From contig CP001643.1 of the NCBI GenBank assembly GCA_000023405.1, forward strand, positions 1,240,001 through 1,304,000: a stretch of DNA of 64,000 nt, given 5' to 3'. The DNA is from Brachybacterium faecium DSM 4810. GTDB taxonomy: Bacteria; Actinomycetota; Actinomycetes; Actinomycetales; Dermabacteraceae. Made by a program: the position numbers and the translations under genes. Below the pieces are notes generated by a model that was given only the letters and a program-made list of their open reading frames with translations, was not told the DNA's origin and did no database searches. Below are positions 9,426 to 20,036 of the stretch, piece by piece (position 1 is the first letter of the stretch; each line of letters begins with the position of its first letter).

Positions 9426-11353
9426 CCACCACCTCCACCACCCCGGCGGGCAGCGAGGCGGGGCCCGCCCAGCCGCTGCTGGAGATCCGCGACCTGGAGA
9501 TCACCTTCACCACCTCGAGCGGCCCCGTGCAGGGCGTGCGCAGCGCGAACCTCGAGGTGTATCCCGGCGAGACGGTCGCGATCGTCGGCGAATCCGGTTC
9601 CGGCAAGTCCACGACCGCGATGGCGATCGCCCACCTGCTGGACAAGAACGGGGCGATCACCGGCGGGCAGATCCTCTTCGAGGGGCGCGACATCACGCAC
9701 GTCTCCGAGAAGGAGATCCGGGTGCTGCGCGGGGACCAGGTGGGGCTGGTGCCCCAGGACCCGATGAGCAACCTCAACCCGATGTGGCGGGTGGGCGCGC
9801 AGATCCGCGAGACGCTCCAGGCCAACGGGGTCGCCAAGGGCGCCGAGGCCCGCACCCGCACCGTCGAGCTGCTCGAGGAGGCCGGGCTCGCGGACGCCGC
9901 ACGTCGCGCCCAGCAGTACCCGCATGAGTTCTCCGGCGGCATGAAGCAGCGCGCGCTGATCGCGATGGGCCTCGCGGCCCGCCCCAAGCTGCTGGTGGCC
10001 GACGAGCCGACCAGTGCGCTCGATGTGACCGTGCAGCAGCAGATCCTCGACCATCTCGACTCCCTCACCGCGGAGCTCGGCGTCGCGGTGCTGCTGATCA
10101 CCCACGATCTGGGCCTCGCCGCGGAGCGGGCCCAGCACCTGGTGGTCATGTACAAGGGGCAGGTCGTCGAATCGGGCCCCGCGCTCGAGCTGCTGCAGAA
10201 CCCGCAGCACCCGTACACCCAGCGGCTGATCAGCGCGGCCCCTTCCCTGGCCTCGCGACGCCTGGTCTCCGCGGCGCAGCGCGCGGAGGTCCGCGAGCAG
10301 GCGCGCGAGAGCGCCCAGGAGGCGGCAGGCATCCCCGAGGCCTCCGAGCCATCGGCCGACGCCGGGCCCTCCGCCCCGTCGGCGGCGCCCGCCGCCACGG
10401 CCGACGAGCCCGTCCCGGAGCTCGGGGGCTCGCGCACCGCCGCGGACCCCGTGATCCAGGTGCAGGGGCTCACCAAGTCCTTCCCGATCCGCGGCAGCGT
10501 CCCGTGGCGCACGACCCCCTTCCTCGCGGTGGACGACGTCTCCTTCGAGATCGAGCGCGGCACCACCACGGCGATCGTGGGGGAGTCCGGCTCGGGCAAG
10601 TCGACCGTGGCGCAGATGGTGCTCAAGCTGCTCGAGCCCACCGAGGGCCGGGTGCTCTTCGAGGGGCGCGACGTCACGACCTTCACGGGCCGCGACCTGA
10701 AGACGCTGCGCCGTCGCGTCCAGCCGATCTTCCAGAACCCGTACGGGACCCTGGACCCGATGTACTCGATCTTCCGCACGATCGAGGAGCCGCTGCGTCT
10801 GCACGGCATCGGAGACGCGAAGAGCCGGGAGGCGAAGGTCCGCGATCTGCTGGACAAGGTCGCGCTGCCCTCGGCGATGATGCGCCGCTACCCCAACGAG
10901 CTCTCGGGCGGTCAGCGCCAGCGCATCGCCATCGCCCGCGCTCTGGCGCTGGATCCCGAGGTGGTGATCTGCGACGAGGCCGTCTCGGCGCTGGACGTGC
11001 TGGTCCAGGCCCAGGTGCTCGAGCTGCTCAACGACCTGCAGGCCGAGCTGGGGCTGTCCTACCTCTTCATCACCCATGACCTCGCCGTGGTCCGCCAGAT
11101 CGCGGACAGCACCGTGGTGATGGAGAAGGGGAAGGTCGTCGAGCAGGGCACCACCGACGAGGTGTTCCACTCCCCGCAGCAGGACTACACCAAGCGCCTG
11201 CTCGCGGCGATCCCCGGCGGCTCGATCCCGCTGGCCGGCTCCGAGACGATCGACGTCGAGGCCCCCGAGGGGCTGGCCGATGAGAGCGGCGACGAGCGCG
11301 GCGAGGGACCGGACGACGTCATCGACCCCTTCGCCCAGGCCGGGCACGTCTGA
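9422..11353 (+). CDS. peptide ABC transporter, fused double ATPase (DppD-DppF)
   Basis: Energises the importer. Both ATPases are in one 643-residue chain: domain 1 has Walker A GESGSGKST at 56-64, the signature FSGGMKQRA and Walker B LLVADEPTSALD; domain 2 has Walker A at 387-395, the signature LSGGQRQRI and Walker B VICDEAVSALD. Each domain ends in the oligopeptide-transporter C-terminal motif (QHPYTQRL; QQDYTKRL). A Pro/Ala/Glu-rich linker of roughly 90 residues joins them. In domain 2, Walker B reads CDEAVSALD rather than DEPTSALD, which is usual for DppF. Such fusions are common in actinobacteria. A much longer upstream reading frame lies inside dppC and is rejected. Confidence 0.95.
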   Translation: MTTTSTTPAGSEAGPAQPLLEIRDLEITFTTSSGPVQGVRSANLEVYPGETVAIVGESGSGKSTTAMAIAHLLDKNGAITGGQILFEGRDITHVSEKEIRVLRGDQVGLVPQDPMSNLNPMWRVGAQIRETLQANGVAKGAEARTRTVELLEEAGLADAARRAQQYPHEFSGGMKQRALIAMGLAARPKLLVADEPTSALDVTVQQQILDHLDSLTAELGVAVLLITHDLGLAAERAQHLVVMYKGQVVESGPALELLQNPQHPYTQRLISAAPSLASRRLVSAAQRAEVREQARESAQEAAGIPEASEPSADAGPSAPSAAPAATADEPVPELGGSRTAADPVIQVQGLTKSFPIRGSVPWRTTPFLAVDDVSFEIERGTTTAIVGESGSGKSTVAQMVLKLLEPTEGRVLFEGRDVTTFTGRDLKTLRRRVQPIFQNPYGTLDPMYSIFRTIEEPLRLHGIGDAKSREAKVRDLLDKVALPSAMMRRYPNELSGGQRQRIAIARALALDPEVVICDEAVSALDVLVQAQVLELLNDLQAELGLSYLFITHDLAVVRQIADSTVVMEKGKVVEQGTTDEVFHSPQQDYTKRLLAAIPGGSIPLAGSETIDVEAPEGLADESGDERGEGPDDVIDPFAQAGHV

Positions 11354-11505
11354 GCAGCTCGCGCACGGGCGGTCCGTGCCCGAGACCGCCCGCACCGCAC
11401 CCCGGCTCGCGTCGCGGTCCCGCCCCGAGCGCCCGGACGCCCCGGCCCGTCCCCGGGGCGTCGAACGTCTCATCCCCGGTTCTCGGAACTCGGTCCCTGG
11501 GCGGA

Positions 11506-11511
11506 TAGACT
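11506..11511 (+). promoter_or_regulatory. possible -10 of typA
   Basis: TAGACT lies about 90 bases before the typA ATG, with a poor -35 (TCGGAA, 11483-11488) at 17-bp spacing. It lies in the 247-base gap behind the ABC operon, which otherwise shows nothing I recognise. Confidence 0.4.
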
Positions 11512-11600
11512 CGACGAGGCCCTGGAGCGGGCCGCACTCGCTGCGGCCAGGCGCTGCTCGGTCCACGACCCGCCGCGCACATTGAAACGAGCACCTGCGT

Positions 11601-13523
<1,923 letters not shown>

Positions 13524-13527
13524 CCCG

Positions 13528-14016
13528 GTGACCTCCACGCAGCCGCCGACGGAGCGGGCTCACCGGCCCGCTCCGTCGGCGCGCGCGGGGGACGGGCGGC
13601 GCGAGGTCGACACCGACTCGCTCGCCGCCCGGTTCGCGCAGGCCGCGATGGCGATCGTGCTCGCGATCGTCTCGGTGCTGCTGCTGCTGACCACCCACCG
13701 CATGCAGCTGACGGTGCTCGGGGCCGAGCTGCCCGTCGGCCTCCTCTTCGGCGCCGCATTCCAGACCCTCACCTGTGTGTTCCTGTGGGCGGCGACCGGG
13801 TCGCGGTTCCCGCTGCTGGTGCTGGGCTGCCTGTGGGGTGTGCTGGCCACCCCCTTCCTCGGGGAGGGCGCCGGCGGCGGCGTGCTGCTCCCGGCGGTGA
13901 TCGCCGACGTGCCCCAGCTGTCCGGATGGATCGTGCAGGGCATCGGGCTGATCATCCCGTTCCTCGTCGTCGGGCTGCTGACGGTGGTGGGACGGGCCCG
14001 TTCTCGGGCACGCTGA
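13528..14016 (+). CDS. hypothetical membrane protein, four helices
   Basis: I do not recognise the family. The 162-residue protein has a charged cytoplasmic N terminus of about 35 residues and four predicted helices (AMAIVLAIVSVLLLLTT; LPVGLLFGAAFQTLTCVFLW; FPLLVLGCLWGVLATPFL; IVQGIGLIIPFLVVGLLTVV). The start is put at GTG 13528, four bases after the typA stop; an in-frame ATG further up would overlap typA by about 50 bases. It is followed after four bases by the CDP-alcohol phosphotransferase gene, although that gene may also have its own leaderless start. Confidence 0.7.
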   Translation: MTSTQPPTERAHRPAPSARAGDGRREVDTDSLAARFAQAAMAIVLAIVSVLLLLTTHRMQLTVLGAELPVGLLFGAAFQTLTCVFLWAATGSRFPLLVLGCLWGVLATPFLGEGAGGGVLLPAVIADVPQLSGWIVQGIGLIIPFLVVGLLTVVGRARSRAR

Positions 14017-14020
14017 GCAC

Positions 14021-14602
14021 ATGAGCGCACCCTCCCGCCCCGACTGGGCGACGATCCCGAATCTCGTCACGCTGCTTCGCTTCGCGCTCCTGGCACCGGT
14101 GTGCGTGCTGCTGCTGGACGGGCCGGCGACCCTCGCGGTGGTGCTGATGCTGGTGTGGGCGTCGACCGACTGGGTCGACGGTCTGCTCGCCCGCGCCCTC
14201 GACCAGACCAGCCGCACGGGCGCGATCATCGACCCGATCGCGGATCGGGTGGGCCTGGCCGCGATCGTGCTCTCCCTGGCCGTGGCGGGCCTCCTGCCCT
14301 GGGCGGCGCTGGTGATCATCGTGGTCGTGGACGTCGCGATGGTGGTGCTCGCCACCGGGGCCGCGCTCGGCGGCCGGATCTCTGTCTCCTGGCTCGGCAA
14401 GATCCGCACCTTCGTGCTCATGTCCGCCGTGTTCCTGCTGGTGGCCGTCGCGGCCTGGTGGCCGTCCCTGATCCCCGCCGCGCAGGCCCTGCTGTGGGGC
14501 GGTGTGGTGCTGCACGTGCTCTCGGGCGCCGACTACATCCTCAGGGCTCGGCGCGCCCCCGCCGCCGCTGCGGCGGAGGCGGCACCTCCTTCGCCGCGAT
14601 GA
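14021..14602 (+). CDS. CDP-alcohol phosphatidyltransferase family protein
   Basis: Integral membrane enzyme that moves a phosphatidyl (or similar) group from a CDP-alcohol to an acceptor alcohol in phospholipid synthesis. The family signature is visible near residue 50: D-W-V-D-G-L-L-A-R, then G and the DPIAD end with the last two metal-binding aspartates. About six helices fill 193 residues. The acceptor (glycerol phosphate, inositol phosphate or other) cannot be read from the sequence. CACGCT (14009-14014) lies exactly six bases before the ATG, so a leaderless transcript is likely. The last 62 bases overlap the convergent small gene on the other strand. Confidence 0.88.
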   Translation: MSAPSRPDWATIPNLVTLLRFALLAPVCVLLLDGPATLAVVLMLVWASTDWVDGLLARALDQTSRTGAIIDPIADRVGLAAIVLSLAVAGLLPWAALVIIVVVDVAMVVLATGAALGGRISVSWLGKIRTFVLMSAVFLLVAVAAWWPSLIPAAQALLWGGVVLHVLSGADYILRARRAPAAAAAEAAPPSPR

Positions 14603-14813
14603 CCAGCACGCGCGGGATCCGCATCTCGCCCCGGCGCGTCATCACCGTCACGCTCTCCTCGTCCGCGCTCATGATCGTGCCCAGCGCATCGCTCATCGAC
14701 TCGCCGTGCGGGGAGCGCTCGGCATCGATGCCGTAGCGCAGCACCACGCGGCGCCCCTCGAGCAGGAAGGGCGCCCAGCCGGCGCGGACCCGGTCACCGT
14801 CATGCGTGGACAT
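14541..14813 (-). CDS. small SH3-like hypothetical protein
   Basis: A 90-residue protein that I recognise only loosely: GRRVVLRYGI...LGTIMSADEESVTVMTRRGEMRIPRVLVIAAKEVP resembles the SH3-like N-terminal domain found before GNAT acetyltransferase domains in other actinobacteria (Rv0428c type). Such genes often lie beside the 7Fe ferredoxin gene, as here. No acetyltransferase domain follows; the rest is a Pro/Arg-rich tail that overlaps the 3' end of the CDP-alcohol phosphotransferase gene. The GGAGG site five bases before the ATG supports translation. It could be a stand-alone domain or a degraded remnant. Confidence 0.6.
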   Translation of the reverse strand: MSTHDGDRVRAGWAPFLLEGRRVVLRYGIDAERSPHGESMSDALGTIMSADEESVTVMTRRGEMRIPRVLVIAAKEVPPPPQRRRGRAEP

Positions 14814-14976
14814 CCTCCGAGGCTATCCCCGTGCCGCGGATCCCGGTCCTGTGCGTCCCGGCCCGGCGGGCTCCGTGTGCAACCTGTCACCTCGCGGGCG
14901 GCCCGTCCCGTGGAGCGGGTGCCGGGAGGGGCGGGATGAGATGATGGGAGCCGTCTCCGACGGAAGGAAGCCGCCC

Positions 14977-15306
14977 ATGACCTACGTCATCGCCCTGCCC
15001 TGCGTCGACGTGAAGGATCGTGCCTGCGTCGACGAGTGCCCCGTGGACTGCATCTACGAGGGCAACCGGATGCTCTACATCCAGCCCGACGAGTGCGTGG
15101 ACTGCGGCGCCTGCGAGCCCGTCTGCCCCGTCGAGGCGATCTACTACGAGGACGACACCCCCGACCAGTGGGCCGAGTACTACAAGGCCAACGTCGAGTT
15201 CTTCGACGACCTCGGCGCCCCCGGCGGGGCGGCGAAGATGGGCGTGATCGACAAGGACCACCCCCTCATCGACGCGCTCCCGCCGCAGCCGAACCCCCTG
15301 GCCTGA
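14977..15306 (+). CDS. fdxA: 7Fe ferredoxin
   Basis: Small cytoplasmic electron carrier with one [3Fe-4S] and one [4Fe-4S] cluster. The 109 residues begin TYVIALPCVDVKDRACVDECPVD, with the cysteine run of the first cluster, followed by CVDCGACEPVCPVEAI for the second. The acidic C-terminal extension (EYYKANVEFF...) is typical of actinobacterial FdxA. The ATG at 14977 follows GGAAGGAAG. It is followed after three bases by dapC, the usual actinobacterial arrangement, so the two form an operon. Confidence 0.95.
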   Translation: MTYVIALPCVDVKDRACVDECPVDCIYEGNRMLYIQPDECVDCGACEPVCPVEAIYYEDDTPDQWAEYYKANVEFFDDLGAPGGAAKMGVIDKDHPLIDALPPQPNPLA

Positions 15307-15309
15307 ACG

Positions 15310-16500
15310 ATGGCAGCGACCCCCTCGACGCCCCCGACCGCCACCCGCCCCGCCACGGCACGAGCCGGCCTGGCCCCGCGCCTGCCGGACTTCCCCTGGG
15401 ACTCGCTGCTGCCCGCGAAGCAGCGCGCCGCGCAGCACCCGGACGGCCTCGTCGACCTCTCCGTCGGCACGCCCGTCGATCCCACGCCGGCCGGGGTGCA
15501 GGAGGCTCTCGCCGCGGCGGCGGACAGCCCCGGCTACCCGAGCACGACCGGCACCCCCGCCCTCCGCTCGGCGCTCGTCCGGTTCGCGCGCCGCCACCGC
15601 GCCGCCCCGCCGATGCTCGACGAGGACGGCGTGCTGCCCACCGTCGGCTCGAAGGAGCTGGTCGCCCACCTCCCGTTCCAGCTGGGACTCGGACCCGGGG
15701 ACGCCGTCGCCTTCCCGCACATCGCCTACCCCACCTACGACATGGGCGCCCGCTTCGTGGGAGCCGAGCCGATGGGGGTGGACATGGCGCAGCTGGCCGT
15801 CCACGGCGACGCCGCGCTGCCCGACCCGTCGGCCGCGGGGCGGATCCGCCTGCTCTGGCTGAACTCGCCCTCGAACCCCACCGGCGAGGTGCTCGACGTG
15901 GCCCAGCTGGCCGCGATCGTGGCCTGGGCCCGCGAGCGGGGGATCGTGGTGGCCTCCGACGAGTGCTACGCGCTGCTGCCGTGGACGGTCCCGGAGGTCC
16001 CCTCGGTGCTGGACCCGCGCGTGAGCGGCGGCTCGCTCGAGTCGCTGCTGTGCGTGTACTCGCTGTCCAAGCAGTCCAACCTCGCCGGCTACCGGGCCGC
16101 CTTCGTGGCCGGGGATCCGGCGCTCGTGGGCGAGCTGGTCGCGGTGCGCAAGCAGGCCGGGATGATGCTCCCCGGGCCGCTGCAGGCCGCGATGACCGCC
16201 GCCCTCGGCGACGACGAGGCCCCGGCCGCGCAGCGTGAGATCTATCGCGCCCGCCGCGCCGCCCTCGAGCCCGCGCTCGTCGCGGCGGGCGGCACGATCC
16301 ACGGCTCCCAGGCGGGCCTGTACCTGTGGACCACCTTCGGCGAGGACGCGATGACCAGTGTCGAACGCCTCGCAGACGCCGGTGTCCTGGTGGCACCGGG
16401 GATGTTCTATGGTGTCGGTGGCGGGAACTTCGTCCGGGTCGCTCTCACCGCGACCGATGAGCGGATCGCTGCCGCCGTCCGGCGCCTCGAGCGTCTCTAG
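15310..16500 (+). CDS. dapC: succinyldiaminopimelate aminotransferase
   Basis: PLP enzyme of the succinylase branch of meso-diaminopimelate/lysine synthesis; it transaminates N-succinyl-2-amino-6-ketopimelate with glutamate. The 396 residues are a fold-type I aminotransferase: PDFPWDSLLPAKQRA start (actinobacterial DapC type), TVGSKELVAHLP for phosphate binding, NSPSNPTGE, SDECYALL, and the PLP lysine Lys254 in YSLSKQSNLAGYR. The gene lies three bases after fdxA, and its partners dapD and dapE are within 10 kb. Function is by family and context; other class I aminotransferases are possible but less likely. Confidence 0.9.
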   Translation: MAATPSTPPTATRPATARAGLAPRLPDFPWDSLLPAKQRAAQHPDGLVDLSVGTPVDPTPAGVQEALAAAADSPGYPSTTGTPALRSALVRFARRHRAAPPMLDEDGVLPTVGSKELVAHLPFQLGLGPGDAVAFPHIAYPTYDMGARFVGAEPMGVDMAQLAVHGDAALPDPSAAGRIRLLWLNSPSNPTGEVLDVAQLAAIVAWARERGIVVASDECYALLPWTVPEVPSVLDPRVSGGSLESLLCVYSLSKQSNLAGYRAAFVAGDPALVGELVAVRKQAGMMLPGPLQAAMTAALGDDEAPAAQREIYRARRAALEPALVAAGGTIHGSQAGLYLWTTFGEDAMTSVERLADAGVLVAPGMFYGVGGGNFVRVALTATDERIAAAVRRLERL

Positions 16501-16555
16501 ACATTCCGGCGCCTGTGAGCGCCGCCCCGGTCCCACCACGCACAACGGAGAGCCC

Positions 16556-17908
16556 ATGGATCACGAGACGACGTCTGCACAGCTCACCTCGGGGGAGAAG
16601 ACCCTCGACCTCCCGATCATCCCCGCGGTGGAGGGCAACGCCGGCATCGGGATCGGACCGCTGCGCAAGGAGACGGGCGCGGTCACCTACGACCCCGGCT
16701 TCATGAACACCGCGAACGCGAAGTCGTCGATCACCTACATCGATGGTGACGAGGGCATCCTGCGCTACCGCGGCTACCCGATCGAGCAGCTCGCCGAGAA
16801 GTCGAGCTACCTCGAGGTGGCCTACCTGCTCATCAACGGCGAGCTGCCCACGAAGGGGCAGCTGGACAACTTCGTCGCCCAGGTCGAGCGGCGCACCCTG
16901 CTGGACGAGCGCTTCAAGCGGCTCTTCGACGGCTTCCCGCGCGACGGCCACCCGATGGCGGTGCTGCAGGCCGGGGTCTCGGGCCTGTCGACCTTCTACC
17001 AGGATTCGCTGGACCCCTTCGACGAGGAGCAGGTGCGCATCTCCGCGGTGCGGCTGCTGGCGAAGCTGCCCACGATGGCCGCCTACGCCCACCGCATCGC
17101 CCAGGGCCATGCCCTGCTCTACCCCGACAACCGCCTCTCCCTCATCGAGAACTTCCTCCGCCTGACCTTCGGCTTCCCCGTCGAGGAGTACGTGGCCGAT
17201 TCGGTCGTGGTGCGGGCGATGGAGCAGCTGCTGATCCTCCACGCCGATCACGAGCAGAACTGCTCGACCTCGGCCGTGCGCCTGGTGGGCTCCGCCCAGG
17301 CGAACCTGTTCACCTCGATCTCCGCCGGCATCGGCGCGCTGTCCGGCCCCGCCCACGGCGGCGCCAACGCCGCGGTGATGGAGATGCTCGACCAGATCCA
17401 GGCCGGCGGCATGGACCCGCGCGACTTCATGGAGAAGGTCAAGCGTAAGGAGGACGGGATCCGCCTGATGGGCTTCGGCCACCGGGTGTACAAGAACTAC
17501 GATCCCCGCGCCCGCATCGTCAAGAAGATCGCCGACGACGTGCTCGAGCGCCTCGGCGTCCACGACGAGCGCCTCGAGCTGGCCATGAAGCTCGAGGAGA
17601 TCGCGCTGAAGGACGACTACTTCGTCGAGCGCCGCCTCTACCCGAACGTCGACTTCTACACCGGCATCATCTACAAGGCCATCGGCTTCCCCACCGAGAT
17701 GTTCACGGTGCTGTTCGCGATCGGTCGCCTGCCGGGCTGGATCGCCCAGTGGGAGGAGATGATCCACGACCCGGAGACCAAGATCGGACGTCCGCGCCAG
17801 ATCTACACCGGCCACGCGGAGCGCGCCTACACGGAGATGAGCGAGCGCACCGGCACCAGCGAGCTGCGCCTGGCCGAGCTGCAGTCCGACATCGCCAAGC
17901 GCGGCTGA
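16556..17908 (+). CDS. gltA: citrate synthase
   Basis: Condenses oxaloacetate and acetyl-CoA to citrate at the entry to the TCA cycle, in the cytoplasm. The 450-residue length and an N-terminal beta-rich domain (LDLPIIPAVEGNAGIGIG) mark the larger, hexameric Gram-negative-like type that is also standard in actinobacteria. The catalytic residues are His267 in GPAHGGA, His309 in GFGHRVYK and Asp366 in VDFYTGI; the family signature HADHEQN starts at His229. The ATG at 16556 follows GGAG. The longer upstream frame overlaps dapC and is rejected. A hairpin at 17934-17984 separates it from the convergent lysozyme-like gene. Confidence 0.97.
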   Translation: MDHETTSAQLTSGEKTLDLPIIPAVEGNAGIGIGPLRKETGAVTYDPGFMNTANAKSSITYIDGDEGILRYRGYPIEQLAEKSSYLEVAYLLINGELPTKGQLDNFVAQVERRTLLDERFKRLFDGFPRDGHPMAVLQAGVSGLSTFYQDSLDPFDEEQVRISAVRLLAKLPTMAAYAHRIAQGHALLYPDNRLSLIENFLRLTFGFPVEEYVADSVVVRAMEQLLILHADHEQNCSTSAVRLVGSAQANLFTSISAGIGALSGPAHGGANAAVMEMLDQIQAGGMDPRDFMEKVKRKEDGIRLMGFGHRVYKNYDPRARIVKKIADDVLERLGVHDERLELAMKLEEIALKDDYFVERRLYPNVDFYTGIIYKAIGFPTEMFTVLFAIGRLPGWIAQWEEMIHDPETKIGRPRQIYTGHAERAYTEMSERTGTSELRLAELQSDIAKRG

Positions 17909-17933
17909 ACCGCTCCACCGAGCTCCTCGGGGC

Positions 17934-17984
17934 GACGCCCCGGTCACGGTCCCATCCCGCAGGGTGGATCGCGGCCGGGGCGTC
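17934..17984. terminator. bidirectional hairpin between convergent genes
   Basis: The 10-base arms GACGCCCCGG (17934-17943) and CCGGGGCGTC (17975-17984) are perfectly complementary around a 31-base loop that can pair further. It sits between the gltA stop and the stop of the lysozyme-like gene. Confidence 0.6.
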
Positions 17985-17988
17985 CTCG

Positions 17989-18936
17989 TCAGCGCCCGCT
18001 GACCAGCACCACCACCCGGTCCGGAGCGCCGCCCTCGGCAATGCCCCAGCCCTCGGCCTCCTCGCCCCGCAGCGAGCGGTCCCAGACCCGGCCGCGATAG
18101 GACACCTGGACCACCCCGTCCTCGGCCGCCCGGGCGACCGCCCAGTTCGCGAGCGACCAGCCGAGGGTCTCGTCGCCGCCCGGATCGATCACGAGCGCGG
18201 TCGCCCCCGCCCCGGCCGGCAGCTGCGGATCGGTGCGCGAGGCGGAGGCGAGCGCGGTGCTGAACCGGCCCGACTCCGCGGCCCGCGGGAACTGCCGCAG
18301 CAGCTCCGCGCGCACCTGCTCGGGGGAGACGGTCGAGCCGACGTCCCCCAGGGTGCACACCAGGTTCGCCCCGCTCTGCCCGGTCAGGGCCGAGGCGTAC
18401 AGGCGCCCCTCGGTCTCGTGGTCGCGATACGCCTCGGGGTGGCCGGAGCGCTGGACCCGCTGGGCCACGTCGTTGATGTCGCCGCTGGAGTAGTCGGGGA
18501 TGGTCTCCAGCACGTCGTAGAACGCGTTGGTGGAGTAGATCGGGTCCATGATCTCCTCCTCGCTGCCCCAGCCCTGGGAGGGACGCTGCTGGAACAACCC
18601 CAGAGAGTCCCGGTCGCCGTAGTCGATGTTGCGCAGCTGCGACTCCTGATACGCGGTCGCCAGCGCGATCGAGGCCGCCCGGGGCGGCAGCTGCCGGTCC
18701 ACGGCGGTCGCGCTGATGAGCGCGGCGCTCGCGACCCGGTCGGTGGAGTAGCGGTGGCTGGTGCCCAGCCCGGTCGCCACACAGGTTCCCTCATGGGCAG
18801 GGGAGCCGTACCGCTGCAGCGCCACGAAGCTGCCACCGGCGATGCCGGCGACCAGCAGCACCATGACCAGGGGGACCGCGAGGTGCCGCGTGACGGAGCG
18901 TGACCGTCCCGTGCGCCTGCCTGTGCGTGCCGCCAC
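17989..18936 (-). CDS. membrane-anchored lysozyme-like protein
   Basis: Probable cell-wall enzyme outside the membrane. The 315 residues begin with a basic cytoplasmic stretch, one helix (about 20-38), then an extracellular domain with the lysozyme/transglycosylase-like pattern: ALATAYQESQLRNIDYGDRDSLGLFQQRPSQGWG, where Glu98 in YQESQ is the likely catalytic acid. A second, unrecognised domain follows from about residue 200. Related actinobacterial proteins are often mislabelled as heavy-metal transporters. The start is GTG 18936 behind a GGAG site; the upstream frame overlaps dapD and is rejected. It lies 38 bases downstream of dapD on the same strand. Substrate is inferred, not shown. Confidence 0.7.
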   Translation of the reverse strand: MAARTGRRTGRSRSVTRHLAVPLVMVLLVAGIAGGSFVALQRYGSPAHEGTCVATGLGTSHRYSTDRVASAALISATAVDRQLPPRAASIALATAYQESQLRNIDYGDRDSLGLFQQRPSQGWGSEEEIMDPIYSTNAFYDVLETIPDYSSGDINDVAQRVQRSGHPEAYRDHETEGRLYASALTGQSGANLVCTLGDVGSTVSPEQVRAELLRQFPRAAESGRFSTALASASRTDPQLPAGAGATALVIDPGGDETLGWSLANWAVARAAEDGVVQVSYRGRVWDRSLRGEEAEGWGIAEGGAPDRVVVLVSGR

Positions 18937-18974
18937 CTCGGCTCCTCTCTCCTCGCGGGATCCGTCGGGGCCGG

Positions 18975-19946
18975 TCAGCGGGCGTGCAGCGCGGGGTTCA
19001 GCGCGACGGTCTGGCCCTCGCGGGCCACGGCCTGGACCGCGCCGGTGAGCGAGCTGCGGCGGAACAGCAGGTTCGGCACGCCCGAGAGCTCGCGGGCCTT
19101 CACCACGTGCGGCTGCGCACCGGCCTGCCCGAGGAGCTCCACCTTCGTGCCGGCGGTGACGTACAGCCCCGCCTCCACCACGCAGTCGTCGCCCAGCGCG
19201 ATCCCCACCCCGGCCTCCGCGCCCACCAGGGCACGCCGCCCGATGCTCACCCGCTCGGTGCCGCCCCCGGAGAGGGTGCCCATCGTCGAGGCGCCGCCGC
19301 CCACGTCGGAGCCGTCGCCGACCACGACGCCCTGGGAGATCCGCCCCTCGATCATCGAGGCGCCGAGCGTGCCGGCGTTGAAGTTCACGAAGCCCTCGTG
19401 CATCACGGTGGTGCCCTCGGCGAGATGGGCGCCGAGGCGCACCCGGTCCGCGTCCCCGATCCGCACCCCGGCCGGCAGCACGTAGTCGAGCATGCGGGGG
19501 AACTTGTCGACGCCGAGGACGACGGGGGTGCGCCCCGCGGCCCGGAGGCGCAGCCGGGTCTCCTCGAAGCCGGCCACCGCGCAGGGGCCCTCGGAGGTCC
19601 ACACCACGGTGGCCAGGATCCCGTACAGCCCCTCGAGGTTCGCGCCGTGGGGCCGCACGAGGCGGTGCGAGAGCAGATGCAGCCGCAGGTAGGCGTCGGC
19701 CGCATCGGCCGGGGCCTGCTCCAGGGTGATCGCGCGGACCGCGATCTCCTGGGTGGTGCCGCGCACCTCGTCGGCGCGGGCGGCGGCCGCGAGCCGGGCA
19801 TGCAACGGATGGGTCTCGATGTCCGAAGGAGCGTCGCCGAGCTGGGGCGAGGGATACCATGCGTCGAGGACAGAGCCGTCGGCGGCGAGGGTGGTGAGTG
19901 CGATGCCCCAGGCCTTCGCGGCGGGGGAATCCGTGGTCATGCCCAT
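18975..19946 (-). CDS. dapD: 2,3,4,5-tetrahydropyridine-2,6-dicarboxylate N-succinyltransferase
   Basis: Transfers succinyl from succinyl-CoA to tetrahydrodipicolinate, the first step of the succinylase branch to meso-diaminopimelate and lysine. The 323 residues match the actinobacterial DapD type: an N-terminal domain, then a left-handed beta-helix of hexapeptide repeats ([20 protein letters not shown] through [20 protein letters not shown]), and a C terminus ending [10 protein letters not shown]. The motif [11 protein letters not shown] and [24 protein letters not shown] are strongly conserved in DapD. The first ATG (19946) is kept because TAGAAT sits six bases before it; an ATG two codons later is possible. 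dapC is 2.5 kb away and dapE about 4 kb the other way. Confidence 0.95.
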   Translation of the reverse strand: MGMTTDSPAAKAWGIALTTLAADGSVLDAWYPSPQLGDAPSDIETHPLHARLAAAARADEVRGTTQEIAVRAITLEQAPADAADAYLRLHLLSHRLVRPHGANLEGLYGILATVVWTSEGPCAVAGFEETRLRLRAAGRTPVVLGVDKFPRMLDYVLPAGVRIGDADRVRLGAHLAEGTTVMHEGFVNFNAGTLGASMIEGRISQGVVVGDGSDVGGGASTMGTLSGGGTERVSIGRRALVGAEAGVGIALGDDCVVEAGLYVTAGTKVELLGQAGAQPHVVKARELSGVPNLLFRRSSLTGAVQAVAREGQTVALNPALHAR

Positions 19947-19952
19947 GGAGGA

Positions 19953-19958
19953 ATTCTA
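19953..19958 (-). promoter_or_regulatory. -10 hexamer of leaderless dapD
   Basis: On the minus strand TAGAAT is followed by six bases and the dapD ATG. It is close to consensus TATAAT and predicts transcription starting at the start codon. There is no ribosome binding site in the gap. Confidence 0.6.
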
Positions 19959-20036
19959 CGGAGCGCGGCGCCGCCGGCGCCCTCCCCACCGGCCGGGCGG
20001 GGCGAACAGCACACCCCGGCCAGCGGTCCCGGCGGC

